Source of the DNA: Platanthera guangdongensis
Taxonomy: Eukaryota > Streptophyta > Magnoliopsida > Asparagales > Orchidaceae
Direction of reading: 5' to 3'
Assembly (NCBI GenBank): GCA_039583875.1
Contig: CM077149.1
Span: 22,085,194-22,149,193, forward strand
DNA length: 64,000 bases
The notes beneath the pieces are model-generated. The model ran no database searches, was not told where the DNA came from, and saw nothing but the letters and a program-made list of their open reading frames with translations. Made by a program: the position numbers and the translations under genes. Positions 32,857 through 43,168 of this stretch are shown here, piece by piece. The number at the start of each line of letters is the position of its first letter. Positions within the stretch are counted from its first letter, which is position 1.

Positions 32857-33850
32857 TTAATTCTTGACCCATTTCCAACGGCCATCCTGACCTCCCGCGC
32901 AGGGAGGGCGGCCAGGTAGATGAAAAGCGCGGGCGGCGACCAGGCCGTGGCGCGCGAGATTGAGGTGTTCATCCGTCTCGTTTAGGATTGCTTGGGGGTA
33001 TGTCCCATCCATTACGCCGTCGGCCTCCATCTCGGCAGAAAGACGATGGCACTCAGTTTCTAGCCAGTCCATGCGCTGGTCAGAGGCTTGCTTCTCCAGC
33101 TCCATCTCGCGGATTATATGCGTGTATTTGTGGAACATCCTAGCCGTCCTCCGCTTCAGCTCCAAAGTATCCATGGGATCACCCAAGTAATCCTCGATCT
33201 CATTAGGGCGTGGAAGAGGCGAGAGGGGAGGAGACGCGGTAGCATCCTCAGTGTCGGAGTCAAATTGGATGCCTGCACAGAAAGCGAAAAATCGTAAGGA
33301 AGGATGATCTCGCGGCCGCGTGCCAGGATTACAGAAGTCAACCCAGTGATCTCGCATGGGTTGGGTAAAGGAATGCAAATTGGAGCGAAACCGAGGAAGA
33401 TGAGTTTTCTTACTTGGGATGCGAGGGTTTCCCACAACTCGCGAGAGGTTTTCTTTCCGCGTGAGGGGTGGGGAGGATGCCTCAGGCGAGTCGGTGCACA
33501 GATAAGTTTTGTTGGTAACGTCGGGAGGATTTGCAGGCATAGGGGAATCAGCGAAGTTTCTCTGTAAAAGCATGATCAACAAGCGGGCCAAAAGAAGAAG
33601 AGAGGGAAGAATGAGAAATTACCCGTCTCTCCCCGGGAGATGCGGGAGGAAGACTATCTGTTGTCGAGGGTGCAGAGGAGGTCGCGCCAGCTGAGAGGGG
33701 AGGGCAGGCGGCCTTCAACTTCTTCAGGCGAGAGGATGGAGGAGCTGAGGAAGGAGTACACCCCAGATCCGGGAACAGGGCGGCCATGTTGGCTTTATTT
33801 CGTTTTCGCACCATCGCGAGGCGCTCACGAAAACTCTGGCTGTGAGACAT
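32857..33850 (-). CDS. Gypsy-C antisense accessory protein aORF1, three exons, intact
   Basis: It starts MSHSQSFRERLAMVRKRNK at 33850. Predicted exons 33850-33623, 33561-33414 and 33272-32857 (228+148+416 nt) join in frame to 263 residues. Introns begin GTAATT and GTAAGA and end TTACAG and GTGCAG. The N-terminus is basic. Exon 3 shows PLSPLPRPNEIEDYLGDP and then a long charged helix (LKRRTARMFHKYTHIIREME) likely to be a coiled coil, matching the terminal exon of aORF1 in A. A TATA box is 60 bases upstream. No known domain is recognised. Splice sites are read by eye and need RNA support. Confidence 0.7.
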
Positions 33851-33909
33851 GCTGAGGGTTGGAGAAATGGAGGATAGAAAGGGGCGCCCTGAGGAGAGGT
33901 GGGATCTCA

Positions 33910-33918
33910 TATTTATAG
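33910..33918 (-). promoter_or_regulatory. TATA box of Gypsy-C aORF1
   Basis: CTATAAATA on the minus strand, 60 bases before the ATG at 33850. Confidence 0.62.
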
Positions 33919-34013
33919 GCCATAGGGAGGGGACCCACCAAAGATTCTCATGAACGAATCTCAGTGTCGCGAGCCTCGGTTGGACTTATCTTTCCGAGGT
34001 TAGGGCAACCTCG

Positions 34014-34029
34014 AAAAGAGCGGGGATTA
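34014..34029 (+). promoter_or_regulatory. Polypurine tract of Gypsy-C
   Basis: AAAAGAGCGGGGATTA, identical to Gypsy-B, directly before the 3' LTR. Confidence 0.8.
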
Positions 34030-34733
34030 TGTACAACCTTGGGCTCGCGAGAGGTGGCTCAATGTGCGAGAAGGGGAGGCTGGCGAGATGAACTTGACAG
34101 GCGAGTAAAACCAGGAGGCCCACCTGCAGGAGGCGGGATGTGGGATTCTCTGAAGTAGGCGAGACGCCCTAGGGGGCGAGATTACTCTAGGAGACGAGAT
34201 GGCCTACAGGGCGAGAGGCCGGCGAGACGGACAGGGCGGTCGTCTCGTCCGTCAGTCTTTTTCCCACTCGCCACATGGGAGAAGAGATGTTTTTACCTTT
34301 TTACCCCCAAGGGGGATTTTACCTTTCTGCCCCAGGTAATTTTACACTTCTACCCCTAGAGGTCTGCGTATAGCCCTCCAGAACAGCGGAGTTTGGCTGT
34401 TGGCAGACCCAGCCCAGCGTGTTTTGGTCATTTCAGGTTAGTTCAGAAGTGATATTTGCAGATCAGATTCAGAGACCTATAAATAGACCGATAAGGTGCC
34501 TGAGATGGTGCTTGAACCTTTCCAACGTCTTCCTCACAGGCACCTAGCTCAGCATTGGCTAGGGAGGGGAAGATCTTCAGTTCTTCCGGGAAAGAGGTGG
34601 GACCTCCGAGCTGAGATCCCTCGGTCTGTTTCCAGGTCTCCGACTCACGTCGGGAGGGTAGTTCAAGAAGAGTACGTGTGGGATGCATCCTCAGTTTCGA
34701 ACTTTAGGAGGGACTAGAAAGCTGTTTCCAACA
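34030..34733 (+). repeat. Gypsy-C 3' LTR
   Basis: 704 bp, TG...CCAACA, with TATA box at 34477-34485. It is followed by the duplicated target ATAAC. Confidence 0.94.
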
Positions 34734-34913
34734 ATAACCAAAACCGTTGGTACGGCGGTTCCAAAACTTATGCTGGAAACAGAATCAGAACCGGAACCGG
34801 TTCAACCAAATAAGGTTTTGATTCTAATTTGAAAAACGGTTACCCTAGCGGTTAGGTTCACAGTTTTAGTAAAATCGAAACCGAACCGGAACCGTGACAG
34901 CTCTAGATGAGAG

Positions 34914-36054
34914 GCGGCAGAGTGAGCACTTGGAGGTCCCATGTCAGCATAGGCAAAAGAGGCAGAAGGGTCCGTAGAAAGGCCCTGCATAAAGCGATGG
35001 AAGGCAAGAACTCATCCGCTGTGAATACACCAGGAGGGGCGGAACTATAAGAGCTGGAATGGTTAGGAGGAATATCCGCAGTAGCATCAGTAAGATGAGC
35101 AGCACGAGGAGAAGGATGACGGCCAGAGGAATGCCCAAAACCACGGCCACCACGAGGTGGAGCACCTCCACATGGCGGAGGGAACCCATGGAGCCTAAGC
35201 AAGTGTATCGGGTGTGACGATTGTTTCCACAATAATCACCGAGAAGATGATCATTATCCGAGCCCTTCAACTTGGAGTCACGAGATGGACGGCTACCAAG
35301 AGGAGAGGGGGAAGTAGCAGCAAGGGCAGATCCTTACGGCACAGGATCAGGAAGTAAGGTCTGGAGGCAATCAAATTCCTGTTGTACAGTACTGTAGACC
35401 TCAGGAAGAGACGGTAACTGAGAGCGTCCCAAAATCTAAACACTGATCTGATCAAAATCCTGATGCAGACCATGAATAAATTCAAAGATTCGATTGCGGT
35501 CTTCTCTGGCACGAACCATCGCCTCATCAACTGGGATAACAAAAGGGGACCAAAATGATCATATTCCTAATATAGCTGAGTGAACTTCAAGTAGTACACA
35601 AAAGGAGGGCGATCACCCTTTCGGAGTAAGGATATCTTTCGCCGCAACTGGAAATCTGAGCGGCGTTGCCTCGACAAGAGTAGGTAGACTCCGCTCTTCG
35701 CCAAATGTCTGTAGCATTGTCAAGAGATAAATAATTAGAAGCGATGGACTCCTGCATTGAATGAGTAAGTCGGGACATGACTAAGGAGTTTTCTGACTCC
35801 CACTATATCCATTCGGAAGAAGTCTGGTCCAGTTCCGTCATTTGTCCAGTGATATAGCCAAAAAGAGGACGACTTTTGAGCGCCAAGGTGATAGACCAGG
35901 ACCATGAGAGATAATTAGAGCAGTCCAGGAGAATGGTCGTTATCTAAGGAGTATTATGATCATGATTCCCACAGAGATGATTCACATAGGAGACAACCGC
36001 TGGAGGAGTGGGCGACGCAGAGGAAAGAGCGGGAGAATCAGCCCCGCTAGACAT
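34914..36054 (-). pseudogene. Copia-1 gag
   Basis: Reading starts MSSGADSPALSSASPTPP at 36054. The N-terminal gag region ITTILLDCSNYLSWSWSITL has a TAG just before it. The middle shows LVMSRLTHSMQESIASNYL (near 35750). The nucleocapsid knuckle reads GDYCGNNRHTRYTC (near 35230), where the first Cys of CX2CX4HX4C has become Gly. Several frameshifts and stops are present. It is closely similar to the Copia-3 gag at 45064-47100. hAT-1 cuts it at 34906-34913. Confidence 0.82.
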
Positions 36055-36512
36055 TGGAACTCAAGAATAGAAATCTGGAGACCACAGAAGACTTAGGGGA
36101 ACAAGGGGCGGTAAATTACGCCAAGAGAAAGCAAATCTGGAACAGGAGAGGAATAGAAATCCACTTCATGCAACCACCAAGAAGCGCTAACGGCGCCAGA
36201 AGGGGCAGACGCTTCACTGCATGAGGGATCCAGCGCCGAACGGGATCAGAAGAGGACGAAAAAACGGGAAAAAGGAACCACTAGCTGCGGAGGGAAGTAG
36301 ACAGCCGTGAAGGGTACGCGGGCTGCTGGGACGGCGAAGGCGCTGAAGGATACGGGACGGTGGAGGTGTTGGAGGAGACGCGGGCTGCTAGGACGACGAA
36401 GGAGCGATGGTGGGAGAAAAACACGAGCGCTGACGGGGAAGGAAAGACGCGAGCGGCAACGGGAAGACGAAACCGAAAGCCTGCGTGCAGCGCTAAGCCA
36501 CCAGGAGCGCTT

Positions 36513-36524
36513 GCTCTGATACCA
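36513..36524 (-). promoter_or_regulatory. Primer binding site of Copia-1
   Basis: TGGTATCAGAGC on the minus strand, the usual copia site complementary to initiator tRNA-Met, directly next to the LTR. Confidence 0.9.
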
Positions 36525-36654
36525 TGTTGGTCAAATGAAATTGTAATTACTTATTTCAAGACCTAATTCCCTCTACATATGGAGGCGGACGAAACGGCTA
36601 TTACATATCAATATTAAGAAATGGACAAAACATGAATTTCTACATATTGTAACA
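36525..36654 (-). repeat. Copia-1 5' LTR
   Basis: On the minus strand it starts TGTTACAATATG and ends GACCAACA, about 130 bp. The inner border is fixed by the primer site. The outer border is inferred from the TGTTA start and loss of similarity beyond. Confidence 0.68.
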
Positions 36655-37022
36655 TCAAAACTCCATTGAATCAAATCACAAGGAGTGGTCTAGGAAGCTA
36701 GATGATGCTCTTAGGGCATATCGAACAACGAACAACGTATAAGAAACAGTTGGATCAACGTCATTTCAGAAAGTGTACGGCAAAGCTTGTCATTTGCCCA
36801 TCGAAATAGAACATAAGGCTTATTGTATCATTAAGAAGATGAACATGGATTTAAAGTTGACGGGAGATGAGCGTTATTTACAACTAAAAAAACTTGATGA
36901 ATTGCGTAATATGACATACGAGAACTCTCATATTTATAAAGAGCGGACAAAAGCTTTTCATCGCCACCATTTATGGAAGGCTGATGGAAGGCTGCACGTA
37001 TCAGCCCCGGTAGTCAAGTTTT
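36655..37022 (+). pseudogene. Integrase C-terminal fragment of another Ty3/gypsy lineage (Athila-like)
   Basis: The frame reads KLDDALRAYRTTNNV, stop, then VYGKACHLPIEIEHKAYCII, LDELRNMTYENSHIYKERTK. These words are typical of the end of the integrase in plant Athila-like gypsy elements. It differs clearly from the Tat integrases here. No LTR or other domain remains in the window. Copia-1 abuts it at 36654, probably having inserted into it. Confidence 0.75.
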
Positions 37023-37202
37023 AATATTTAACTCTTGATTGCGACTCTTCCCTGGCAGAACCAATTAATTATAGACTGTTCCGCAATTTATATCTTTACA
37101 AAGAAAAAATCTAAGTGAATGACATTTCTTTTACTTATATTCTCATAATTTTTAATCATTCATATTTTGATCTTTCATTTTTTACTAATATTCATTTAGA
37201 TC
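37023..37202. other. AT-rich DNA left of Copia-2
   Basis: It has no gene. It contains one copy of a 30-base direct repeat (about 37169-37202), the other copy being right of Copia-2 at 41395-41428. Confidence 0.6.
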
Positions 37203-37382
37203 TGTTGAGTGGGCTCAAAACTTGTATGTATTGCTTGTGTGTGTAAATACAAGGAGAGAATACAAATATATAGAAGATGGAAGAAGAGAAGAAATCATAT
37301 ACAATGATGTGGGACTAATAGGAGAAGAAAGTAGAAAATACATGGGCCCAATACTTGGTCAATTACATGGTCTTTTCTAACA
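37203..37382 (-). repeat. Copia-2 3' LTR
   Basis: 180 bp, paired with 41211-41393, bordered inside by the purine tract on the minus strand. Confidence 0.93.
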
Positions 37383-40300
37383 CTCCCCCGCAAGCTGGAG
37401 CGTACAAATCGTATGCACCAAGCTTGGACAAGCACTGATAGAAGAGTGTACTAGGAAGAGCTTTACTGAGAACATCCGCCACTTGTTCTGTCCCGGGAAC
37501 ATGCTTCAGGTCAATCTTCTTCATTTGAACTTTTTCTCTGATGAAGTGGCAATCGACTTCAATATGTTTAGTTCTCTCGTGGAATACCGGGTTCCTGGCA
37601 ATATGTATCGCCGCTTGGCAATCACAAAGGAGAAGAGCAGAAGAAGGAAGTTTTATACCCAGATCGGTAAGAAGACTCTCCAGCCATGTTAGTTCAGAAA
37701 CAACAGATGTCATTGCCCGGTATTCAGCCTCAGCAGATGATCGAGCTACAACAGCTTGTTTCTTGCTCCGCCACGTAATCAAGTGTCCGCCAAAATAGGT
37801 GCAAAAGCCACTGGTTGAACGTCGATCATCAAGAGAACCAGCGTAGTCAGCATCAGAGTAAGCTATCAATGTAGAAGCTGAAGATGAGGTCTTGTAGATC
37901 AATCCTTGACCAGGGGCTGTTTTGAGAGATCTGAGAATGCGTTCAACGGCTTGAAGATGAGATTTCCACGGGAAATGCAATATAACGGCGGACAATACCA
38001 ACTGCGAAAGATATATCAGGTCTAGTTACCGTGAGGTAGATCAATTTTACAACTAAACGGCGATAGTATTCAGGATTCTCAAGTAAGAGATCTGAGTCAG
38101 AAGCCTGAGCACATAACTTGTGATTCACATCCATTGGTGTATCAATCGGCTTACAACTCGAGTAACCTGCATCATGGAGAAGGTCGAGACAATACTCTCG
38201 CTGGGGAAAGGACGAGACCATATGGTCTTCTAGCAACCTCAAGGCCCAAAAAATACCGGAGGGGTCCCAGATCCTTTGTTTGAAAAACAGTACCGAGATG
38301 TCGTTTGACCTCCTGCATTCCCTGTGAGTCATCCCCTGTAATTATAATGTCGTCAACATAAACTAACAAAGGACTGTCCCTGCTGTACGGTGGCGAGTGA
38401 ACATCGAGAAATCTGCTGTGCTTCGAGAAAAACCAACCTCCCGGAGAGTTTTGTTGAACCTGTCGAACCATGCCCGTGGTGATTGTTTGAGGCCATACCG
38501 AGCTTTCTTAAGGCGACAAACCTGAGACTCCCCCGTGGTCTCAAACTCAGGAGGTTGTTGCATATAGACAGTTTCTTGTAAGTCGTCATTCAAAAAGGCA
38601 TTTTTAATATCCTGTTGCATTAAGGGCCACCGGCGATGGACAGCCACCGATATAAGAACCCGAACGGTGTTGAGTTTGGCAACCGGAGAGAAGGTTTCCT
38701 CATAATCGATCCTGTGTTGTTGGGTGAAGCCCCGGGCGACCAGCCGAGCTTTCAGACGGTCAATCGTCCCATCAGCGGCATGTTTGACGACGAAAACCCA
38801 CTTACACCCAACCGGTTTCTGACCCAGGGGAAGTGGTGCGAGAGTCCAGGTCTGGTTGGCCCAGAGAGCAGTCATTTCCTCCTCCATCGCAGCCCTACAT
38901 CCGGGATGTTGAAGTGCCTCCTGCACAGTGTTAGGAACAGCAATGGAGGAAAGAGAAGTGGCAAATGTATGTAGTTGGGGAGAGAGACGATGCAGAGAGA
39001 CATAATTTGCCAAAGGATGAGCGGTAGAGGGAGATACCTGATCAGAAGGGTGCGGGGTAGCCGAGGAAGAGGCCGACTGCAGAGGGGTAGCGGGATGAGA
39101 AGGAAGGCGGCGAGAATAAACCTGGATAACTGGTGTCCTGGAGGGAGCAGAAGTAGGGTGAGAAGGACGTAGGGGAACATAGTCAGTAGGAGGGATGACG
39201 GGTTGGGGTAGAGGCAGTGGTGGAGATGTCGGCGGGGAGGAAGGAGCAGGAGGTGGGGGAAAGAAAGATTGGTCTTCCCGAAAGGTAACATCGGCGGAGA
39301 CGATGACCTTCCGGGTGACCGGAGAGTAACACAGGTAGCCCTTCTGAGTGCGAGAGTAGCCGACGAAAATGGATTTAGTTGCTCGGAGATCCAACTTATC
39401 CGAGGAGGGACCCAGGAGGTGAACGAAGTAAATGCAGCCAAAGACCCTCGGTGTAAGAGGGAAGGCCGGAGTGGAGGGGAAAAGAAGACTGAACGGAGTG
39501 GCAGAGTTGAGAACCGAGGAAAGGAGGCGGTTGATGAGGAAACATGCAGTGGAGACCGCAAAGTGTCAGTAAGGTTTTGGAACATTCATTTGGAGCATGA
39601 GGGAGCGGGTAACATCTAGGAGGTGGCGGTTCTTACATTCGGCCACGCCATTTTGTTGGGGGGTGTACGCACAGGAGGTCTGATGAATAATACCAAATTC
39701 GGCACATAGATTGGCAAATTCATGGTCGGTGTATTCGCGAGCGTTATCGGTGTGCACGGTTTTAATAGTTTTGGAGAATTGCGTGCGAGTTTCTTGTATA
39801 AAGGCGCGGAATATGCGAGGCAGCTCAGAGCGATCATGAAGTAGGTAAAGTCAGGTGGTGCGGGAATAATCATCAATGAAGGTTATAAAATAACGGTACC
39901 CAAAAATACTGGTAACTTTAAAAGGACCACAGATATCTGAGTGTAGTAAATCAAATGGAGCAGCGCTCCTAATACAATGAGCAGGAAAGTAAGTACGCGG
40001 TTGTTTGTCGTAAACACAAGAATCACAGTGGAAAGCAGGAAAAGAGATATCAGGCAGCGCCTTTTGGAGAACAGGAAGAGGGGCATGCCCAAGACGTCGG
40101 TGCCAGTCAACAGCGGAGACAGAGGAGAGAATAGTGGGAGAGGCGTCAAGAAGGTAGATCTCGTGCTGCAGTCGTCCGCTACCAATGGTAGTCCGCGTCC
40201 GCCGATCCTGTATCAAAAAATAAGAGGGAGTAAATGTGACAGAGCAACCCATATCATGAATGAGGCGGCCAACAGAAAACAAATTAAAAGTTGAGCCCGG

Positions 40301-40951
40301 AACATAAAGAGCCGAGCGAAGAGAGATAGAGGGAGCAAGAGAGATGTCGGCGCAGCCGGAGACCGGAACAGTCTCCCCATTGGCGACGGTGATGGACTTC
40401 GGATGAGGAACATCTGAGCACTAGAGGGGCCGCATCGAGGTGATGTGATGAGTAGCCCCCGAGTCCAGGATCCAACGCGGACCGGAGGAAAAACAAGTAA
40501 TACCTGCAGTAGAGATGGAGGCAACAGAAGTAGGAGGAGGGCTAAGAAGCCCCTGGAGGTGTTGTAGCTGGAGACGGACGGCCTCAAGGTCGGTACCAGT
40601 GGAGGAGGAGCCATCAGTGGCAGCAGCAGCAGTGGGGCGAGGAGGATAGCCATGTTTCTTGTAGCAAACGGCATTCGTGTGGCCATCTCGGCCGCAATAT
40701 GAACACTTGGGGCGGCCCCGACCCCCACGTCCCCTTCCGCGAGAACCGGAACGGCCACCGCGAGCAGAAGGCGGTGGGGAAAGTAAGGGGGGAAGTTTCT
40801 GCTGAAGGAGAGCCGGAGAGGAGGGTGCCGGAGAATCCAGGGGTGGTGATACTCGAAGGAGCATAGAGCAGACATCAGAGAGGGATGGTGCAGAGGCCGA
40901 GACCAAGACCTGAGCCTGGATGCTCTGAAGGTGAGGCGGGACACGAGCCAT
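37383..40951 (-). pseudogene. Copia-2 gag-pol polyprotein
   Basis: Gag begins at MARVPPHLQSIQAQ (40951), so the usual N-terminal gag half is missing. The knuckle CSYCGRDGHTNAVC is intact. Protease reads WILDSGATHHITS. Integrase has WHRRLGHAP, CDSCVYDK, D of LLHSDICGPF, D of VHTDNAREY and E in NGVAECKNRHL (the Arg normally after E is Cys). RT has CKWVFVVKHAADGTIDRLKA and an intact YVDD (near 38360). RNase H includes AYSDADYAGSLDDRRSTSGF and ARSSAEAEYRAM. In-frame TAG near 40421 and TGA near 39851 and 39566, plus frameshifts near 38370, 38320 and 37990, inactivate it. Confidence 0.92.
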
Positions 40952-41198
40952 CAGCAGCGAGAAGTGGGGCCCACGGGTGGAGAGGAGAGGCTATAAAAGG
41001 AACTGAGGGGGTGGATCTACGGGAGGGAGGAAGAGTAGAGCAGGCAGCGGTTTAGCAAGGGAGAAGCCGCGGAGAGACCAGCGGGTAGAATAGACCGCTA
41101 CCCGGGCGAGTAGAGGAACAGGTCGAAGAGAGAGAGCGGTCAGGAGAGTAGGACAAGCTGGGTGGTTAGAAAAAGTGAAGCCGCGAAGTCGGAACCTG

Positions 41199-41210
41199 GC
41201 TCTGATACCA
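41199..41210 (-). promoter_or_regulatory. Primer binding site of Copia-2
   Basis: TGGTATCAGAGC on the minus strand immediately after the 5' LTR; initiator tRNA-Met type. Confidence 0.92.
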
Positions 41211-41393
41211 TGTTGAGTGGGCTCAAAACTTGTATGTATTGCTTGTGTGTGTAAATACAAGGAGAGAATACAAATATATAGAAGAGGGAAGAAGAGAAGA
41301 AATCATATACAATGATGTGAGACTAATAGGAGGAGAAGAAAGTAGAAAATACATGGGCCCAATACTGGGCCAATTATATGGGCTTTTCTAACA
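41211..41393 (-). repeat. Copia-2 5' LTR
   Basis: 183 bp. It differs from the other copy by a three-base insertion (GGAGGAGAAG versus GGAGAAG) and a few substitutions. Confidence 0.93.
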
Positions 41394-41398
41394 AGATC

Positions 41399-43168
41399 TT
41401 TCATTTTTTACTAATATTCATTTAGATCATGGTAAGAACTTATTTTAAATTTTGTCGATCTTCCTTTTTCAATCTTTACGACTATCAATCCGAGTTTATC
41501 TTGTTGTTTGATTTCATCATTGTTTTAAATGTTCACATTTCCTTTTCATAAAAATAAAATAAATGTTATTATGTTTTGAATTAGCTTCCCTTTTTTGCAT
41601 TATTGTTTTTTCATCATTTGGTCGTGTCCACACCAGATGTAAAAATATGTTTCAGAAAAACGATTGGACGTAGCCTATTTTGGGGCGTTTATATTACAAT
41701 TGTTTCTAATCAAGACAGCATTAAAAGTAATAATATACTAAATTTTAGGTAAAAGACCAATAAGACTAGATAAATGATTATAGTAACCGACTGGATTTAT
41801 AGGTACATTCAGGATAATATATCACAAGTAGATGTACAAATATTTGATAATGCACCCAACATGTCTATAAGTTCAACCCAAAGAGACAGATATACTCTAA
41901 TTACCACTGTAACTTATATAAACTAACATATCTCGCATGGGATGACTGGGTCTGTCGTACAATGGCAAACATGTATTTATCATTTAAGCTAGTAAACACC
42001 AACCAAAAAACTTTTACTTAGTAATACAACTAAGTTTCCACATACAAATAAAAAGTTGCATTACAATTCTAACCAAATATCACTAACAAATAAAATGTTT
42101 CTCAAGGAGCAAATATTAAAATAGCAATCTCTAACTTGCATCAGTTCCTATGGTTGTAAACTTGGAGCTCTATATCAATTGCCCAAATCTTCCCAGTGAT
42201 TTCAACCAAATTTGCCTCCGTGGTGATCATACTTGTCAATGGCAAATGGTGCACCATGGCTCAAGGGTTAGTTGGGGCCATACCACATTGCACAATGAAA
42301 GGTATATGCCACAAAAATTAGATAAAAATAAAGAAGCAATATTTAAGAAAAATAATGACAATATAGTAAAAGAAAATTAACATAACAGAACTGAAATTTA
42401 ATCTTTGAAATAAATGATGCACATAATTAAAAAAACAAAACATAAGATGTAACTAAGATTTAAATTTATTAAGACAGGCTATACTAGAGATTTCCATGCT
42501 CATCATTACCACAAACAGAAGGAACTTCATTTCATTATCTTGAAAATTATATTGCGTCATGAAAGTTATGACTCACATATAATCATAGAATAGTTTAATC
42601 GTTAATGTTCAGAATGGACAACATCCAGGTCCAAACGTAAGCTTTAAAATAAAAAAGGTCAGTAATTAATAAAGTATTAAATATTAAGGATAAACAAGAG
42701 CATAAAAAATAATAAGGAATGCAAAACAATGAACACTTCTAAAGCATCAACAACTAAAACATGATAAAACTATAAGCAAAAGCAAATAAGTATATAGAAT
42801 TTGGATAAGTAGTAAGCTATTTTGAAGAAAGAAAAAAGAATGCAATGAAAGGAATTATTTCATATACTTGTATCTAAGCCAAAAATACCAAAGGCATGTC
42901 AATCAAACAGAAACAATACAAAGGATTAGAAATGGGGCAAAATAAATCATTTTCTAGCAAGAAACTGAGAAGAGAGGATGATGTAACATAGAGATACAGG
43001 TAAAACTATGTGTTTGGTAGTGCTATGGTAAGAAAAATTATGGTTTTCATAATAGCGGTACATAAATGATGTTTGATATTCAATAATCGAATGAACAATT
43101 CCATGTGCGACAGTAGAGATGTGATGTATTTCACAAGGAACAAAATAGGCATAGGAAAGAGAAAATAC
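41399..43168. other. AT-rich DNA between Copia-2 and the host gene fragment
   Basis: No ORF with recognisable content on either strand. It may be the 3' side or a long intron of the sucrase/ferredoxin-like gene; I could not find the expected final exon. The second copy of the 30-base direct repeat is at its left end. Confidence 0.5.

Larger units (their letters stand above)
22313..34733 (+). mobile_element. Gypsy-C, complete Tat-type LTR retrotransposon (12.4 kb)
   Basis: LTRs of 704 bp (22313-23016, 34030-34733) are flanked by ATAAC at 22308-22312 and 34734-34738. The gene order equals Gypsy-B: primer site, gag, protease, RT with two RNase H domains, integrase, 84-bp tandem array, antisense aORF2 and aORF1, polypurine tract. 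By eye the LTRs differ at roughly 25 positions. Sense genes are broken in many places and the RT motif is mutated; both antisense genes are open. C is clearly diverged from B, so they are different families or subfamilies of one lineage. Confidence 0.94.
21137..34905. mobile_element. hAT-1, non-autonomous hAT-type element carrying Gypsy-C
   Basis: Terminal inverted repeats: TAGAGCTATCAC at 21137-21148 and its partner (reading TAGAGCTGTCAC on the minus strand) at 34894-34905, 11 of 12 matching. They are flanked by 8-base near-duplications GCTGAGAG (21129-21136) and GATGAGAG (34906-34913). Inward from both ends the sequence is full of ACCGAACCGGAACCG-type words, common at the ends of plant hAT elements. 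Without Gypsy-C the element is about 1.3 kb. I find no transposase reading frame in 21149-22312 or 34739-34893, so it is non-autonomous. Confidence 0.83.
21012..36654 (-). mobile_element. Copia-1, decayed Ty1/copia element in two pieces
   Basis: Copia-1 reads on the minus strand. Its 5' LTR is 36525-36654, the primer site 36513-36524, the gag remnant 36054 down to 34914, and the protease start 21136-21012. Between gag and protease sits the hAT-1 element with Gypsy-C inside. After 21012 Copia-1 is cut by Gypsy-A; the rest of pol and the 3' LTR must lie left of the window. Joining the two flanks across hAT-1, minus one 8-base duplication, gives a continuous reading similar to Copia-3 (PHSASS...QCIIDS versus AHSAAS...QWIIDF). 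Confidence 0.85.
37203..41393 (-). mobile_element. Copia-2, complete Ty1/copia element (4.2 kb), gag-deleted and mutated
   Basis: LTRs of 180 bp (37203-37382) and 183 bp (41211-41393) begin TGTTGAGTGGGC and end TTTTCTAACA on the plus strand. They are flanked by AGATC (37198-37202 and 41394-41398). The primer site TGGTATCAGAGC (41199-41210, minus) and a purine tract GCGGGGGAG next to 37383 set the minus orientation. The interior shows a shortened gag, protease, integrase, RT and RNase H in copia order. Confidence 0.94.
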
